Shown here in pieces: positions 1 through 9,211 of a stretch of DNA of 64,000 nucleotides. Location: assembly GCA_934513685.1 (NCBI GenBank), contig CAKSWY010000003.1, positions 1-64,000 on the forward strand, given 5' to 3'. Under the pieces are notes generated by a model. That model was not told the origin of the DNA. It did no database searches and was given only the letters and a program-made list of their open reading frames with translations. A program made the position numbers and the translations under genes. Source of the DNA: an uncultured Oscillospiraceae bacterium (GTDB lineage: Bacteria > Bacillota > Clostridia > Oscillospirales > Ruminococcaceae). The stretch's first letter is position 1. Each line of letters begins with the position of its first letter.

Positions 1-2
1 AT

Positions 3-1055
3 CTGGAGGTGCGCATGTACAGCTGGGCCGCGCTGTTTGTGCTGCTGGCCTTTTATGAGCTGTACCGCCTGCTCACCAAAGGTGCACAAAACCGGGACTG
101 TGCGGGCTTTGTGCTGGCCTCGCTGGCCGCGGCCTACTGCCACTATTACGCGCTGGTGACGGTGGCCTTTCTGTATGTGGGCCTGCTGGCCGGGGTGCTG
201 TGCAAACTGGTTCCCTTCAAAAAGCTGGCGGCGGTGTATCTGACCACGGTGGCGGGCTATCTGCCTTGGTTTGTGGTGCTGCTTACCACCTTCCGGCGCA
301 CCACCGAGGACTACTGGATGACCAAGACGCCGACCCTGCGCCAGTGCCTGGAGTTCCTGTTTGATTCCGGAAGCGGAACGGCGATTTACTTCTGCCTGCT
401 GCTGTTTGTCACCGCAGTGGGCATGGCCCTGACCCGGGAGACGGGCCTTGCCCGGCGGCCGGACGAGAAAAAAGCGGTGGGCCTGAACGGCACGAGCCTG
501 TGGATTTTGACCGGACTGGCGGCGGTGTTCGGCACCATGGCGGTGGGGCTGGCGGTGTCGGCCCTGATCCGGCCCATGTTTGCCACCAAGTATCTGTACC
601 CGGCGGCGGTGATCGTCTGGCTGTTGTTCGGCGTGTGCCTGAGCCGTATGCGGTGGGGCACGCTGCTGAGCGTTCTGCTGGCGGCGGTGGTCGTGGCCGT
701 GGGCGTGCCGGATTATCGGGACAAGGTGGAATCGGCCCGGGAGCAGAACGAGCGCTACCAGGCGGTGCTGGCCGGCATGGCGGACCTGACCCCGGCGGAT
801 GGCATTCTCACGGATATGTATTATCTGGAATGGACCAGCCTGGAGTATTACTTCCCGGAAAACGAGCACGATGACTTTGACCGGAGCGAGCCGCCCAAAC
901 TGGAGGGCGGGCGAACCTACTGGCTGCTGCTCTCCGGTGACCTGGACGAGGGGCTGGAGAGCTGGCTGGCCGCCGAGGGCCGCACGGCCCAGGAGGTGTG
1001 CCACGACGGCCGCCTGGCGACCTATACGGTGCATGTATATCGCTGCCCGGGGTGA
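3..1055 (+). CDS. GT39-like membrane glycosyltransferase, 3' part
   Basis: Partial gene: the reading frame is open to the left edge, and the first visible residues (LEVRMYSWAALF) match the luminal motif that sits well inside ArnT/PMT-like GT39 enzymes, so the true start lies upstream. About 350 residues are visible. They contain repeated hydrophobic helices (AAAYCHYYALVTVAFLYVGLL, LAAVYLTTVAGYLPWFVVLL, IYFCLLLFVTAVGMAL, and several around residues 160-230), followed by a roughly 100-residue soluble tail. Known enzymes of this fold move a sugar from a polyprenyl-phosphate donor onto a lipid or protein on the outer face of the membrane. The acceptor and sugar cannot be read from the sequence. 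A divergent member of another GT-C family is possible. Confidence 0.7.
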   Translation: MEVRMYSWAALFVLLAFYELYRLLTKGAQNRDCAGFVLASLAAAYCHYYALVTVAFLYVGLLAGVLCKLVPFKKLAAVYLTTVAGYLPWFVVLLTTFRRTTEDYWMTKTPTLRQCLEFLFDSGSGTAIYFCLLLFVTAVGMALTRETGLARRPDEKKAVGLNGTSLWILTGLAAVFGTMAVGLAVSALIRPMFATKYLYPAAVIVWLLFGVCLSRMRWGTLLSVLLAAVVVAVGVPDYRDKVESAREQNERYQAVLAGMADLTPADGILTDMYYLEWTSLEYYFPENEHDDFDRSEPPKLEGGRTYWLLLSGDLDEGLESWLAAEGRTAQEVCHDGRLATYTVHVYRCPG

Positions 1056-1072
1056 TGACGGCGGCCGAAAAA

Positions 1073-1258
1073 GCCTTCCCCTTGAGGGGAAGGTGGCATT
1101 GCGAAGCAATGACGGATGAGGTGGGGCGCGAATCGTTGTCGTGGCGCTGCGGCAATGCGGAAAGGTGAAGTGCATGACACCGCCGTAACGTTCTGACGGC
1201 GTGAAGATGCCACCTCATCAGTCGGCTTGCGCCGACAGCTTCCCCTCGAGGGGAAGCC
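1073..1258. repeat. Inverted-repeat element, MITE- or REP-like
   Basis: Two related arms face each other. The left arm (1073-1124) has the palindrome CTTCCCCTTGAGGGGAAG, then a small hairpin CATTGC/GCAATG, then GATGAGGTGG. The right arm (1210-1258), read on the minus strand, has the same order: CTTCCCCTCGAGGGGAAG, a hairpin GTCGGC/GCCGAC with changed bases, and GATGAGGTGG. The hairpin stems differ between arms but still pair, which suggests selection on structure. There is no ORF between the arms. It fills most of the 308-base gap between the glycosyltransferase and the aminopeptidase. Confidence 0.7.
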
Positions 1259-1363
1259 TCTGGCGCGGCAGAAAGCAGCACCACCGCAAAAAAGCCCTCC
1301 CAACCAGGCAATACGCCGCCCCCAAAAAACACATTCGGAACAACAGGAAAGCGAGGGATTCCC

Positions 1364-2599
1364 ATGAATCAGGAACTTCTTCAGAAATATGCCGATTTTA
1401 TTGTAAAAGTGGGCGTAAACGTGCGCCCGGGGCAGGCGTTTCTCATTCGCTGCCCGGTGGACATGGCCTTTTTTGCCCACTGCTGCGCCAAGGCCGGCTA
1501 CGAGGCCGGGGCCAGAGACGTGATTGTCCGCTATGAGGACGAGCAGCTGGCCCGCATCCGCATGGAGATGGGGGAGGAGAGCGCCCTGAGCCAGGTGCTG
1601 CCCTACGAACTGCGCAGCTGGCTGGATTATGCTGAGAGCGACGGAGGCTGCTGCCTGCTGGCCATTCATGCCAGCGACCCGGAGGCCTTTGCCGGGCTGG
1701 ATGCCGCCAAGCTGAACCGGGTGAGCATGGCCCGCCGCAAGGCGATGAAGCCCTGGAACGACTACACCATGAACGACCAGGTGCAGTGGTGTGTGGCCGC
1801 GGTGCCCGCCCCCGCCTGGGCGGCCAAGGTGTTCCCCAGCTTGCCAGTGGACGAAGCGGTGGAAAAGCTGTGGAGCCTGATCTTTGACGTGTGCCGGGTC
1901 ACCGGCGGCGACCCGGTGGGCGAGTGGCGGCAGCACGTGGCCAAAACCAGCGCCCGGCGGGACCAGCTGAACGCCTGGAAGCTGCAGAGCATTCACATGA
2001 CCGCGGCCAACGGCACCGACCTGACCGTGGGCCTGGCCGAGGGCAGCCTGTGGGAGGGCGCTTCCAGCAAGGCGGAGAACGGGGTGGACTTCATTGCCAA
2101 CGTGCCCACCGAAGAGGTGTTCACCTGCCCGCACCGCCTGCGGGTGAACGGCGTGGTCAAGGGCACGAAGCCCTATGTGTACAACGGCCAGCTTATCGAG
2201 GGCTTTTCGGTGACCTTCCGGGATGGGCAGGTCGTGGCCCACAGCGCGGAGAAGAACGATGCGCTGCTGGGCGAGCTGCTGGCCAGCGACGAGGGCGCCT
2301 GCCACATCGGCGAGGTGGCGCTGGTGCCCGCCTCCAGCCCCATCAGCCGCAGCGGGGTGCTGTTCTACAACACCCTGTTTGACGAAAACGCCGCCTGCCA
2401 CATTGCCTTTGGCGCCGGGTACCCGGGCACCATTCAGGGCGGCACGGCCATGACCCGGGAGCAGCGGCAGGCCCTGGGCATGAACGACTCGGCCATTCAC
2501 GAGGACGTGATGGTGGGCAGCCCGGACATGGACATCACCGGCCTGACCGCCGATGGCCAAACCGTGCAGATCTTCAAAAACGGAGAGTGGGCCTTTTGA
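1364..2599 (+). CDS. pepS: Aminopeptidase, M29 family (AmpS/PepS)
   Basis: A 411-residue protein that matches thermophilic-type M29 metallo-aminopeptidases over its full length. These are cytoplasmic exopeptidases with two metal ions, releasing N-terminal residues from short peptides. Visible family signatures are the NVPTEEVFTCP segment with a metal-binding Glu near residue 250, GEVALVPASSPIS with a Glu near 316, FYNTLFDENAACHIAFG around 340-355, and the terminal NDSAIHEDVMVGSPDMDI, which holds the His and Asp ligands. The length is normal. The ATG at 1364 follows GAGGGA at a suitable distance. The acyltransferase gene downstream overlaps its end, so the two are probably cotranscribed. Confidence 0.93.
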   Translation: MNQELLQKYADFIVKVGVNVRPGQAFLIRCPVDMAFFAHCCAKAGYEAGARDVIVRYEDEQLARIRMEMGEESALSQVLPYELRSWLDYAESDGGCCLLAIHASDPEAFAGLDAAKLNRVSMARRKAMKPWNDYTMNDQVQWCVAAVPAPAWAAKVFPSLPVDEAVEKLWSLIFDVCRVTGGDPVGEWRQHVAKTSARRDQLNAWKLQSIHMTAANGTDLTVGLAEGSLWEGASSKAENGVDFIANVPTEEVFTCPHRLRVNGVVKGTKPYVYNGQLIEGFSVTFRDGQVVAHSAEKNDALLGELLASDEGACHIGEVALVPASSPISRSGVLFYNTLFDENAACHIAFGAGYPGTIQGGTAMTREQRQALGMNDSAIHEDVMVGSPDMDITGLTADGQTVQIFKNGEWAF

Positions 2600-3792
2600 G
2601 CCGGGATGGTGCTGCGACCCTGAACCGATTGCTGCCGCCCCAGGACCCGCAGCGCCCGCTGGGGGCGGATGTATTCCGGGCCATGGCGGTGGGCATGGTG
2701 GGCTGGTTCCACATCTGGCAGCAGACCTGGATCAACCCCGGGCCGCTGCAGCTGGCCGTGCGCACCGGGTACATCTGGGTGGACGGCATGATCCTGCTGT
2801 CGGCGTTCTGCCTGTGGCTGCCCTATGCCCGGGCACGGGCGGCCCAGGGCAGCTTCCCGGGCTGTGAGGGGTTCTGGCGGCGCCGAGCCCTGCGCATTCT
2901 GCCCTGCTACTATGCGGTGGTGCTGTTTGCACTGCTGCTGGCTGTGCGCAGTGAGGGCTGGTCGGCCGAGCTGGGAAAAGACCTGGCCGCCCACCTGACG
3001 CTGACCCATATGCTGTTTTACCGAAGCTATCTGGTCACCAGTCTGGGCAGCGCCACCTGGACGGTGGGGGTGCTGGTGGGCTTTTATCTGTTGTTCCCGC
3101 TGCTGGCCCGGGCATTCTGGCGCTGGCCGCTGGGGTGCTTTGCGGCCCTGTACGCCGGGCAGCTGGCTTACAGCTGGGGCTTTGCGCTGAAGCTCTCCGG
3201 TGCGGCCTACCAGATGGCCTTTAACCAGCTGCCCGCCTTTCTGGGTGTGTGGGCCATGGGCATGGCCGGGGCGGAACTCTATGAGGCCCTGTGCCGGTAT
3301 GCGGCCCGCCTGCCCTTCCGGGCGACGGCACTGGCCGTGGGGCTTGCGGCCCTCTGGTGTGTTTTTCAAATGCAGAAGGACCTGGCCTATGACCCGGACG
3401 GCCAGCGCTGGCAGCTGGTGTATCGGCTGCCGCTGGCGCTGCTTCAGTGCGTCGTTCTGTTGGGGCTGTGCCTTGGCCCACAGCTGCCGGGCAGGCGGCT
3501 GTGGCAGTGGCTGGCGGCCATCAGCTACAATTTCTACCTGTGGCACCAGAGCCTGGCGGTGTGGCTGAAGTACCGCTGGCATCTGCCGCCCTGGACGGGC
3601 ACCACCCCGCCGAACCAGCTGGGGGACGCAGACTGGCAGCACACCTACAATCTGCTGTGCTGGGGCGCGGCCCTGCTTGTTTCGGCGCTGATGACCCGAT
3701 GCATCGAACAGCCGGCCGCAGCCTGGCTGAAACGCCGCCTGTTTGCTCAAAAAGCTCAAGAATTGGCCGAAACAGCCTCAAAACAGCCCTAA
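2596..3792 (+). CDS. Membrane acyltransferase, OafA/YrhL type
   Basis: About 398 residues with the acyltransferase-3 pattern: a start near PLGADVFRAMAVGMVGWFHIWQQ (the early Arg and the His-x-Trp catalytic region), then RRRALRILPCYYAVV, then around ten hydrophobic helices and a closing YNFYLWHQSLAVW. Proteins of this family sit in the cytoplasmic membrane and O-acylate sugars of polysaccharides, lipids or peptidoglycan. I prefer the TTG at 2596, whose TTGA overlaps the pepS stop and which lies about 10 bases after GGAG at 2582. The GTG at 2587 is in the same frame but too close to that site. The substrate is unknown; the polysaccharide cluster 20 kb away is one possible user. Confidence 0.85.
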   Translation: MSRDGAATLNRLLPPQDPQRPLGADVFRAMAVGMVGWFHIWQQTWINPGPLQLAVRTGYIWVDGMILLSAFCLWLPYARARAAQGSFPGCEGFWRRRALRILPCYYAVVLFALLLAVRSEGWSAELGKDLAAHLTLTHMLFYRSYLVTSLGSATWTVGVLVGFYLLFPLLARAFWRWPLGCFAALYAGQLAYSWGFALKLSGAAYQMAFNQLPAFLGVWAMGMAGAELYEALCRYAARLPFRATALAVGLAALWCVFQMQKDLAYDPDGQRWQLVYRLPLALLQCVVLLGLCLGPQLPGRRLWQWLAAISYNFYLWHQSLAVWLKYRWHLPPWTGTTPPNQLGDADWQHTYNLLCWGAALLVSALMTRCIEQPAAAWLKRRLFAQKAQELAETASKQP

Positions 3793-3827
3793 TATGTGCG
3801 AAAAGTCGGGTTTTTCTGCGGGAATGC

Positions 3828-3856
3828 TTGCAAAGCGAACGGGTTTATGTTATAGT
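3828..3856 (+). promoter_or_regulatory. SigA-type promoter of the rimP-nusA operon
   Basis: TTGCAA (3828-3833), a 17-base spacer and TATAGT (3851-3856), with the extended -10 TG one base upstream (3848-3849). The local sequence is AT-rich against a GC-rich background. It precedes rimP by about 80 bases and closely resembles the promoter at 16648. Confidence 0.85.
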
Positions 3857-3883
3857 GGCATAGTACGATGATAGTTAACTTAG

Positions 3884-3910
3884 AAGAGTGGACCGCAAGG
3901 TCCGCTCTTC
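3884..3910 (+). promoter_or_regulatory. Leader hairpin before rimP
   Basis: AAGAGTGGACC, a short GCAA loop, then GGTCCGCTCTT form a near-perfect stem shortly after the predicted transcription start and just before the rimP ribosome site (GTGGGAGG, 3917-3923). There is no run of T, so it is probably a 5' structure or stabiliser rather than a terminator. I do not match it to a named riboswitch. Confidence 0.6.
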
Positions 3911-3932
3911 TTGTATGTGGGAGGCTTTTAGC

Positions 3933-4421
3933 ATGGCAAAAACGGCGGGAGGCAAAAATACCGCAGGCTTTGTGGAGACGCTGGTGCGCCCGGTGGTGGA
4001 GGGCATGGGCCTTTCCCTCTGGGATGTTCGCTTTGAAAAGGAAGGCCCGGACTGGTACCTGCGCGTGCTGATCGACAAGCCCGACGGCACCATGGACACC
4101 GACACCTGTGCGCTGGTCTCCCACGCCATTGATCCGGTGATCGATGAGGCGGACCCCATTGACCAAAGCTACTTTCTGGAGGTGGGCAGTCCCGGGCTGG
4201 GCCGCCGGCTGACCCGGGAAGAGCACTACGATAAGCTCAAGGGCCAGAAAGTGGCCGCACGGCTCATCCGCCCGGATGAGGCCGGCCGCCGGGAGCTGGA
4301 GGGCATTCTGGCCGGGCGTGAGGGCAGCACCGTCACGCTGGACACCGCCGAGGGCGCGGTGAGCTTTGACATTTCCGCCGCTAGCTTTGTGAAGCTGTGC
4401 GACGATGAGGACCTGTTCTGA
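3933..4421 (+). CDS. rimP: Ribosome maturation factor RimP
   Basis: A 162-residue cytoplasmic factor needed for late maturation of the 30S subunit. The N-terminal alpha/beta domain shows the family line VRPVVEGMGLSLWDVRFEKEGPDWYLRVLID, followed by DTCALVSHAIDPVIDEADPI and the conserved YFLEVGSPGLGRRLTREEHY. The C-terminal part is the SH3-like barrel (GQKVAARLI through AVSFDISAASFVKL). The ATG at 3933 is chosen because GGGAGG lies 10 bases upstream and the protein starts like its relatives; an in-frame ATG at 3888 falls inside the leader hairpin. It is the first gene of the translation operon. Confidence 0.95.
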   Translation: MAKTAGGKNTAGFVETLVRPVVEGMGLSLWDVRFEKEGPDWYLRVLIDKPDGTMDTDTCALVSHAIDPVIDEADPIDQSYFLEVGSPGLGRRLTREEHYDKLKGQKVAARLIRPDEAGRRELEGILAGREGSTVTLDTAEGAVSFDISAASFVKLCDDEDLF

Positions 4422-4603
4422 AACGTGACCCCGCGGGCCGATGGCCTGCATTCCATAGATACCTTGCGTAAAACAGAGAAGGGCGGCTTCGGCATTTGCC
4501 GGTGCCCCGCCCCGCCGGCCGCGGCAGTGCGCGGCCAGACAACCAACAAAACAACAGACCGCCCTGTGTTTCGGGGCGCAGATCATGGGAGGATACCGGA
4601 AAA

Positions 4604-5686
4604 ATGAACGCAGAGTTTTTTGAAGCCCTGGCCATGCTGGAAAAAGAGCGCGGCCTGACTGCCGATTATCTCATCGAGCGCATCAGCAACGCCATCGTGA
4701 TCGCCGTGAAGAAGGATTACGAGGTGGAGGACGACAACGTTCTGGTGGAGATCGACCCGGCCAAGGGCAAGTTCAATGTGTCCCTGGTGCGGGACGTGGT
4801 GGAAGAGGTGGAGAACCCCCACACCCAGGTGAGCGTGGCCCAGGCCCACGAGTTCCGCAAGAGCCTGGAGGCCGGCGACCGGCTGGTGACCCCCCTCAAG
4901 ACCAAGGAGTTCGGCCGCATTGCTGCCGTGACCGCCAAGCACGTGATTCGTCAGGGCATCCGCGAGGCCGAGCGCAACCAGCAGTTCACCGAGATGCAGT
5001 CCAAAGCGCATGAGATCGTCACCGGCACCGTCACCCGCATCGACACCCTGCGCGGCGTAGTTGCTCTGGACCTAGGCAAGGGCGGCGAGGCCTACCTGCC
5101 CAAGAACGAGCAGGTGCCCGGCGAGACCTTCACTGAGGGCCAGGTGGTGCAGGTGTATGTGGTGGACGTGACCGTCACCGAGCGCGGCCCCAAGGTGCTC
5201 ATCAGCCGCACCCACCCCGGCCTTGTGAAGCGTATGTTTGAGATGGAAGTGCCCGAGATCTTCGACGGCACCGTGGAGATCAAGGCCATCAGCCGCGAGG
5301 CCGGTATGCGCACCAAGATCGCCGTGGCCAGCAAGGACCCCAACGTGGATCCCCAGGGCGCCTGCATCGGTGCGCACGGCGCCCGCGTTTCCAAGATCGT
5401 GGAGGAGCTGAACGGCGAGAAGATCGACGTGGTGAAGTGGAGCGAGGACGTGAGCGAGTTCATCAGCGCCGCCCTCAGCCCCGCCAAGGTGCTGAACGTG
5501 GAAATTCTGGACGGCGAGAACCGCTCCTGCCGCGTGACCGTGCCCGACAACCAGCTGAGCCTGGCCATCGGCAACAAGGGCCAGAACGCCCGCCTGTGCG
5601 CCCGCCTGACCGGCTATAATATTGACATCTGCCCCGAGAGCGGCTATTACGGCGAGGAGCGCCCTGCCAAGGAAGCGCAGGAATAA
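4604..5686 (+). CDS. nusA: Transcription termination/antitermination protein NusA
   Basis: A 360-residue protein of the short Firmicute form. NusA binds RNA polymerase and nascent RNA, promoting pausing, termination and antitermination. Order: an N-terminal polymerase-binding domain (MNAEFFEALAMLEKERGLTADYLIERIS), an S1 domain around residues 135-200 (VTGTVTRIDTLRGVVALDLG through GPKVLISRTHP), then two KH domains (DPQGACIGAHGARVSKIVEELNGEKID and AIGNKGQNARLCARLTGYNIDI). The ATG at 4604 has GGGAGGA at 4587-4593. A GC-rich gap of 182 bases separates it from rimP and holds no ORF with a plausible ribosome site. The acidic C-terminal repeats of proteobacterial NusA are absent, as usual here. Confidence 0.97.
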   Translation: MNAEFFEALAMLEKERGLTADYLIERISNAIVIAVKKDYEVEDDNVLVEIDPAKGKFNVSLVRDVVEEVENPHTQVSVAQAHEFRKSLEAGDRLVTPLKTKEFGRIAAVTAKHVIRQGIREAERNQQFTEMQSKAHEIVTGTVTRIDTLRGVVALDLGKGGEAYLPKNEQVPGETFTEGQVVQVYVVDVTVTERGPKVLISRTHPGLVKRMFEMEVPEIFDGTVEIKAISREAGMRTKIAVASKDPNVDPQGACIGAHGARVSKIVEELNGEKIDVVKWSEDVSEFISAALSPAKVLNVEILDGENRSCRVTVPDNQLSLAIGNKGQNARLCARLTGYNIDICPESGYYGEERPAKEAQE

Positions 5687-5718
5687 TCCCGCCGGAACAA
5701 AGGAGCTGAAGAAGGAAC

Positions 5719-5994
5719 ATGCAACCGAGAAAAGTACCCATTCGCCGCTGTGTCGGCTGCAATGAGGGCAAGCCCAAAAAGGAGCTGGTGCGCATTGTGC
5801 GCAGCGCCGAGGGGGCCATCAACGTGGATTTGACCGGCAAAATGCCCGGCCGCGGGGCTTACCTGTGCCGCAGCACCCAGTGCCTGGCCAAGGCGCGCAA
5901 GGCCAAGCGGCTGGAGCATGCCTTCGAGCAGCCCATCCCCCCGGAAGTATACGACCGGCTGGAAAAGGAACTGGGAGGTGAAGCGGATGGCTGA
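5719..5994 (+). CDS. ylxR: YlxR family RNA-binding protein (DUF448)
   Basis: A 91-residue basic protein. The signature is PIRRCVGCNEGKPKKELVRIVR, with the CxGC element, then GRGAYLCRSTQCLAKARK. It belongs to the family found between nusA and infB in Firmicutes; reported roles include nucleoid or RNA binding and gene regulation, and its exact role is not settled. It lies 32 bases after nusA, has an AAAGGAG site, and its last codons overlap the start of ylxQ by 8 bases, which suggests translational coupling. Confidence 0.93.
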   Translation: MQPRKVPIRRCVGCNEGKPKKELVRIVRSAEGAINVDLTGKMPGRGAYLCRSTQCLAKARKAKRLEHAFEQPIPPEVYDRLEKELGGEADG

Positions 5995-6316
5995 CCAGAA
6001 CCCGATGCTGGGTGCGCTGGGCCTGTGCCGCAAGGCAGGCAAGCTGGTCATGGGCTTTGACGCCGTGGCCGAAAGCGTGATGAAGGGCAAAGCCGTTCTG
6101 GTGCTTACGGCCCAGGACGTCAGCCCCCGCACCGCCCGCAAAACCAGAGAATTCTGTGAGGGCATTCTGGACGTTCAGTCCATGCCCCTCACCCAGGAGC
6201 AGCTGTGTGCTGTGACCCATAAGCCTGTGGGCGTATACGCCGTTACGGACGAAAACCTGGCCCGCCTGTGTGAAAAGCACCTGAGCGGCCTGCCTCATAC
6301 AGAGAAGGAGGAATAA
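5987..6316 (+). CDS. ylxQ: L7Ae-family RNA-binding protein YlxQ
   Basis: A 109-residue L7Ae/L30e/YbxF-type protein. The fold is visible in [46 protein letters not shown], where the GLCRKAG and [10 protein letters not shown] segments contact kink-turn RNA in relatives. The start at 5987 is set by GGGAGG at 5973-5978 and the 8-base overlap with ylxR; the longer in-frame extension upstream is only shadow sequence inside ylxR. It ends four bases before infB. Confidence 0.92.
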   Translation: MADQNPMLGALGLCRKAGKLVMGFDAVAESVMKGKAVLVLTAQDVSPRTARKTREFCEGILDVQSMPLTQEQLCAVTHKPVGVYAVTDENLARLCEKHLSGLPHTEKEE

Positions 6317-6320
6317 GCGA

Positions 6321-9083
6321 ATGGCGAACGATTTGCTGATTAAGTATAAAGTGAGTGACCTGGCCCGGGACCTGGGCCAGCCTGCCAAGCAGGTGATTGA
6401 CGAGCTGGCCGCCGTGACCGGCGAGACCAAGAAGCCCGGCGCAAACCTGAGCAAGGAAGAGCTGAACCTGGTGATGGATCAGCTGACCAAGGGCGCCCAG
6501 GAGCAGGACCTGACCGCCTATTTTGAGAGCGAGCAGAAGTCTGCCCCCGTCAAGGCGGAGAAGAAGGCGGCCCCCAAGGCTGCCGAGAAGCCCGCCGCCC
6601 CCGCTGCCAAGGAGGAGGCTGCCCCTGTGAAGAAGGAAGAGCCGAAGCAGGAAGTGGAACCCGCTGCCGTGCTGCGCCGCGCCGACGGCTCCATTGTGGA
6701 GCTGGCCCACGGCAAGAAGCGCCGCCAGCAGGTGGCTCAGCACGCCCAGGAAGTGGCGGAGCGCGCTGCCGCTGAGAAGGCTGCTGCCGAAAAGGCCGCC
6801 GCTGAGAAGGCCGCAGCTGAAAAGGCTGCCGCCGAGGCCGCCGCCAAGGCTGCTGCTGAAAAGGCCGCCGCTGAGAAGGCTGCTGCCGAAAAGGCCGCCG
6901 CGGAGAAAGCCGCTGCCGAAAAGGCTGCCGCCGAGAAGGCCACTGCCGAGAAGGCTGCCCGCTTTGCCCAGGCTGCCGCGCAGGCTGCCAAGAAGCCCGA
7001 GCATAAGAAGCCGGAGAACACCGGCAAGAGCGGCCGTCAGGCACAGCCTGCCTTCAAGCCGGGCCAGGCCAGCGCCCAGCCCGTACAGATCAAGCGCGAG
7101 CAGGTGACCGTGACCGTGGACACCCGCACCAGCGACACCAACCTGGATAAGTACAACGAGCGCTACACCGAGCTGGCCTCCACCAAGCCCGTGGAGAACC
7201 GCCGCAAGCCCACGCCGGCCGGCAACAAGCAGAAGTTCAACAACCGGAACAAGAAGAACCAGCCCTTCCAGCGCCGCCGCGAGACCGAGGCCGAGAAGCT
7301 GCAGCGCATCCAGCTGGAGAAGGCCCGCAAGGCCCAGCTGAAGGTGATGATCCCCGATGAGATCACCGTGGGCGAGCTGGCCACCCGCCTGAAGAAGAGC
7401 GCCGCCGAGGTCATCAAGAAGTTCATGATGATGGGCGAGATGCACACCGTGAACGACGTGGTGGATTTTGACACCGCTTCTCTGGTGGCCGAGGAATTCC
7501 ACGCCAAGGTCGAGCATGAGGTCCATGTTTCCATCGAGGAGCGTCTGTTCGAGGTGGAAGAGGACAACGAGGCCGATCTGGTGGAACGTCCCCCTGTTGT
7601 GGTGGTTATGGGCCACGTTGACCACGGCAAGACCAGCATTCTGGACGCCATCCGCAAGACCCATGTGACCCAGGGCGAGGCCGGCGGCATCACCCAGCAC
7701 ATCGGCGCGTACCAGGTCAGTGTGGACGGCAAGCCCATCACCTTCCTGGATACCCCGGGCCATGAGGCGTTCACCAGCATGCGTGCCCGCGGCGCGAACA
7801 TGACCGACATTGCGGTTCTGGTGGTGGCTGCCGACGACGGCATCATGCCCCAGACCATTGAGTCCATCAACCATGCCAAGGCTGCCAATGTGTCCATCAT
7901 TGTGGCCATCAACAAGATGGATAAGCCCACCGCCAACCCCGAGCGCGTGATGGAGCAGCTGACCAAGTATGAGCTGGTTCCGGAAGCCTGGGGCGGCGAT
8001 GTGATCTGCGTGCCCGTTTCTGCCATGACCGGCATGGGCATTCACGAGCTGCTGGAGAACATCAATCTGGTGGCGGAAGTGAAGGAGCTGAAGGCCAACC
8101 CCAACCGCCGCGCCAAGGGCGCCGTGGTGGAAGCCCGTCTGGACAAGGGCCAGGGCCCCATCGCCACCATTCTGGTGCAGAACGGTACCCTGCGCAAGGG
8201 CGACTGCATCATTGCCGGTACCGCTGTGGGCCGTGTGCGTACCATGCGCAACGATAAGGGCCGCAGCATTGACGAGGCCGGCCCCTCCACCCCCGTGGAG
8301 ATCACCGGCCTGACCGAGGTGCCCGCCGCTGGCGACCTGTTCGAGGCCGTGCAGGATGAGCGCCTGGCTCGTGAACTGGCCGACAAGCGCGCCGAGGAAG
8401 CCAAGGAGAAGCAGTTCGCCAGCTACCAGAAGACCACTCTGGATAACCTGTTCAGCCAGATCGCCGAGGGCGAGCGCAAGCAGCTGGACATCATCGTGAA
8501 GGCGGACGTGCAGGGCAGCGCCGAGGCTGTGAAGCAGAGCCTGGAGAAGATCAGCAACGACGAGGTGCGGGTGAAGGTCATCCACGCCGGTGTCGGTGCC
8601 ATCAACACCAGCGACGTGATGCTGGCCGACGCCAGCAACGCCATCATCATCGGCTTCAACGTGCGCCCCGACCCCATCGCCAAGGAAGAGGCCGCCAAGG
8701 CGGAAGTGGAGATGCGTATGTACCGCGTCATCTACGACGCCATCAACGATGTGACCGACGCAATGAAGGGTATGCTGGCCCCCAAGATCCGCGAAGTGGA
8801 GCAGGGCCGTCTGGAAGTGCGTCAGGTGTACAAGATCAGCAGTGTGGGCCAGGTGGCCGGCTGCTACGTGACCGAGGGCAAGGTGACCCGCGCCAGCAAG
8901 ATCCGCGTTGTGCGTGACGGCATCGTTATGGCCGAGGATGAGATCAGCAGCCTGCGCCGCTTCAAGGACGACGTGAAGGACGTGGCCCAGGGCTACGAGT
9001 GCGGCGTTACGCTGGAGAAGTTTGCCGACGTGAAGGAAGGCGACGTCTTCGAGGCCTATGTGCTGGAGGAGTACCGGGATTGA
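6321..9083 (+). CDS. infB: Translation initiation factor IF-2
   Basis: A 920-residue GTPase that delivers initiator fMet-tRNA to the ribosome. Order: an N-terminal IF2-N helical domain ([28 protein letters not shown]), a long charged and Ala-rich linker with an AAAEK repeat at about residues 147-215, a basic spacer, a second IF2-N motif ([21 protein letters not shown]), the G domain with GHVDHGKT at residues 431-438, DTPGHEAF and NKMD, domain II, and the C-terminal IF2 domains with the C2 segment ending [11 protein letters not shown]. Length and motifs are normal. It is followed by a structured gap before rbfA. Confidence 0.98.
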   Translation: MANDLLIKYKVSDLARDLGQPAKQVIDELAAVTGETKKPGANLSKEELNLVMDQLTKGAQEQDLTAYFESEQKSAPVKAEKKAAPKAAEKPAAPAAKEEAAPVKKEEPKQEVEPAAVLRRADGSIVELAHGKKRRQQVAQHAQEVAERAAAEKAAAEKAAAEKAAAEKAAAEAAAKAAAEKAAAEKAAAEKAAAEKAAAEKAAAEKATAEKAARFAQAAAQAAKKPEHKKPENTGKSGRQAQPAFKPGQASAQPVQIKREQVTVTVDTRTSDTNLDKYNERYTELASTKPVENRRKPTPAGNKQKFNNRNKKNQPFQRRRETEAEKLQRIQLEKARKAQLKVMIPDEITVGELATRLKKSAAEVIKKFMMMGEMHTVNDVVDFDTASLVAEEFHAKVEHEVHVSIEERLFEVEEDNEADLVERPPVVVVMGHVDHGKTSILDAIRKTHVTQGEAGGITQHIGAYQVSVDGKPITFLDTPGHEAFTSMRARGANMTDIAVLVVAADDGIMPQTIESINHAKAANVSIIVAINKMDKPTANPERVMEQLTKYELVPEAWGGDVICVPVSAMTGMGIHELLENINLVAEVKELKANPNRRAKGAVVEARLDKGQGPIATILVQNGTLRKGDCIIAGTAVGRVRTMRNDKGRSIDEAGPSTPVEITGLTEVPAAGDLFEAVQDERLARELADKRAEEAKEKQFASYQKTTLDNLFSQIAEGERKQLDIIVKADVQGSAEAVKQSLEKISNDEVRVKVIHAGVGAINTSDVMLADASNAIIIGFNVRPDPIAKEEAAKAEVEMRMYRVIYDAINDVTDAMKGMLAPKIREVEQGRLEVRQVYKISSVGQVAGCYVTEGKVTRASKIRVVRDGIVMAEDEISSLRRFKDDVKDVAQGYECGVTLEKFADVKEGDVFEAYVLEEYRD
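6757..6970 (+). repeat. Tandem 15-base repeats encoding AAAEK in infB
   Basis: About a dozen imperfect copies of a 15-base unit such as GCCGCTGAGAAGGCT encode Ala-Ala-Ala-Glu-Lys within the IF-2 linker. Third codon positions vary between copies, so the amino-acid pattern is kept while the DNA drifts. One copy is altered to AAAEAAAK. The peptide should form a long charged single helix. Confidence 0.9.
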
Positions 9084-9145
9084 TATTCCGCAGCGCGCTG
9101 CGTTCCCGGCCTGCTTTTGAAGAAAGAAACCCGTAACGGGAACAG

Positions 9146-9197
9146 GGCAGGGCTGTGCCGTTCCAACCGCCTGGCGGAAGGAGGGTGCAGCCCTGCC
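9146..9197 (+). promoter_or_regulatory. Leader stem-loop before rbfA
   Basis: GGCAGGGCTG (9146-9155) pairs perfectly with CAGCCCTGCC (9188-9197) around a 32-base loop. The rbfA ribosome site (GGAGAG) and start follow immediately. There is no T run, so it may be an RNA processing or translation-control element within the operon. Confidence 0.6.
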
Positions 9198-9211
9198 ATA
9201 GGAGAGAACAA

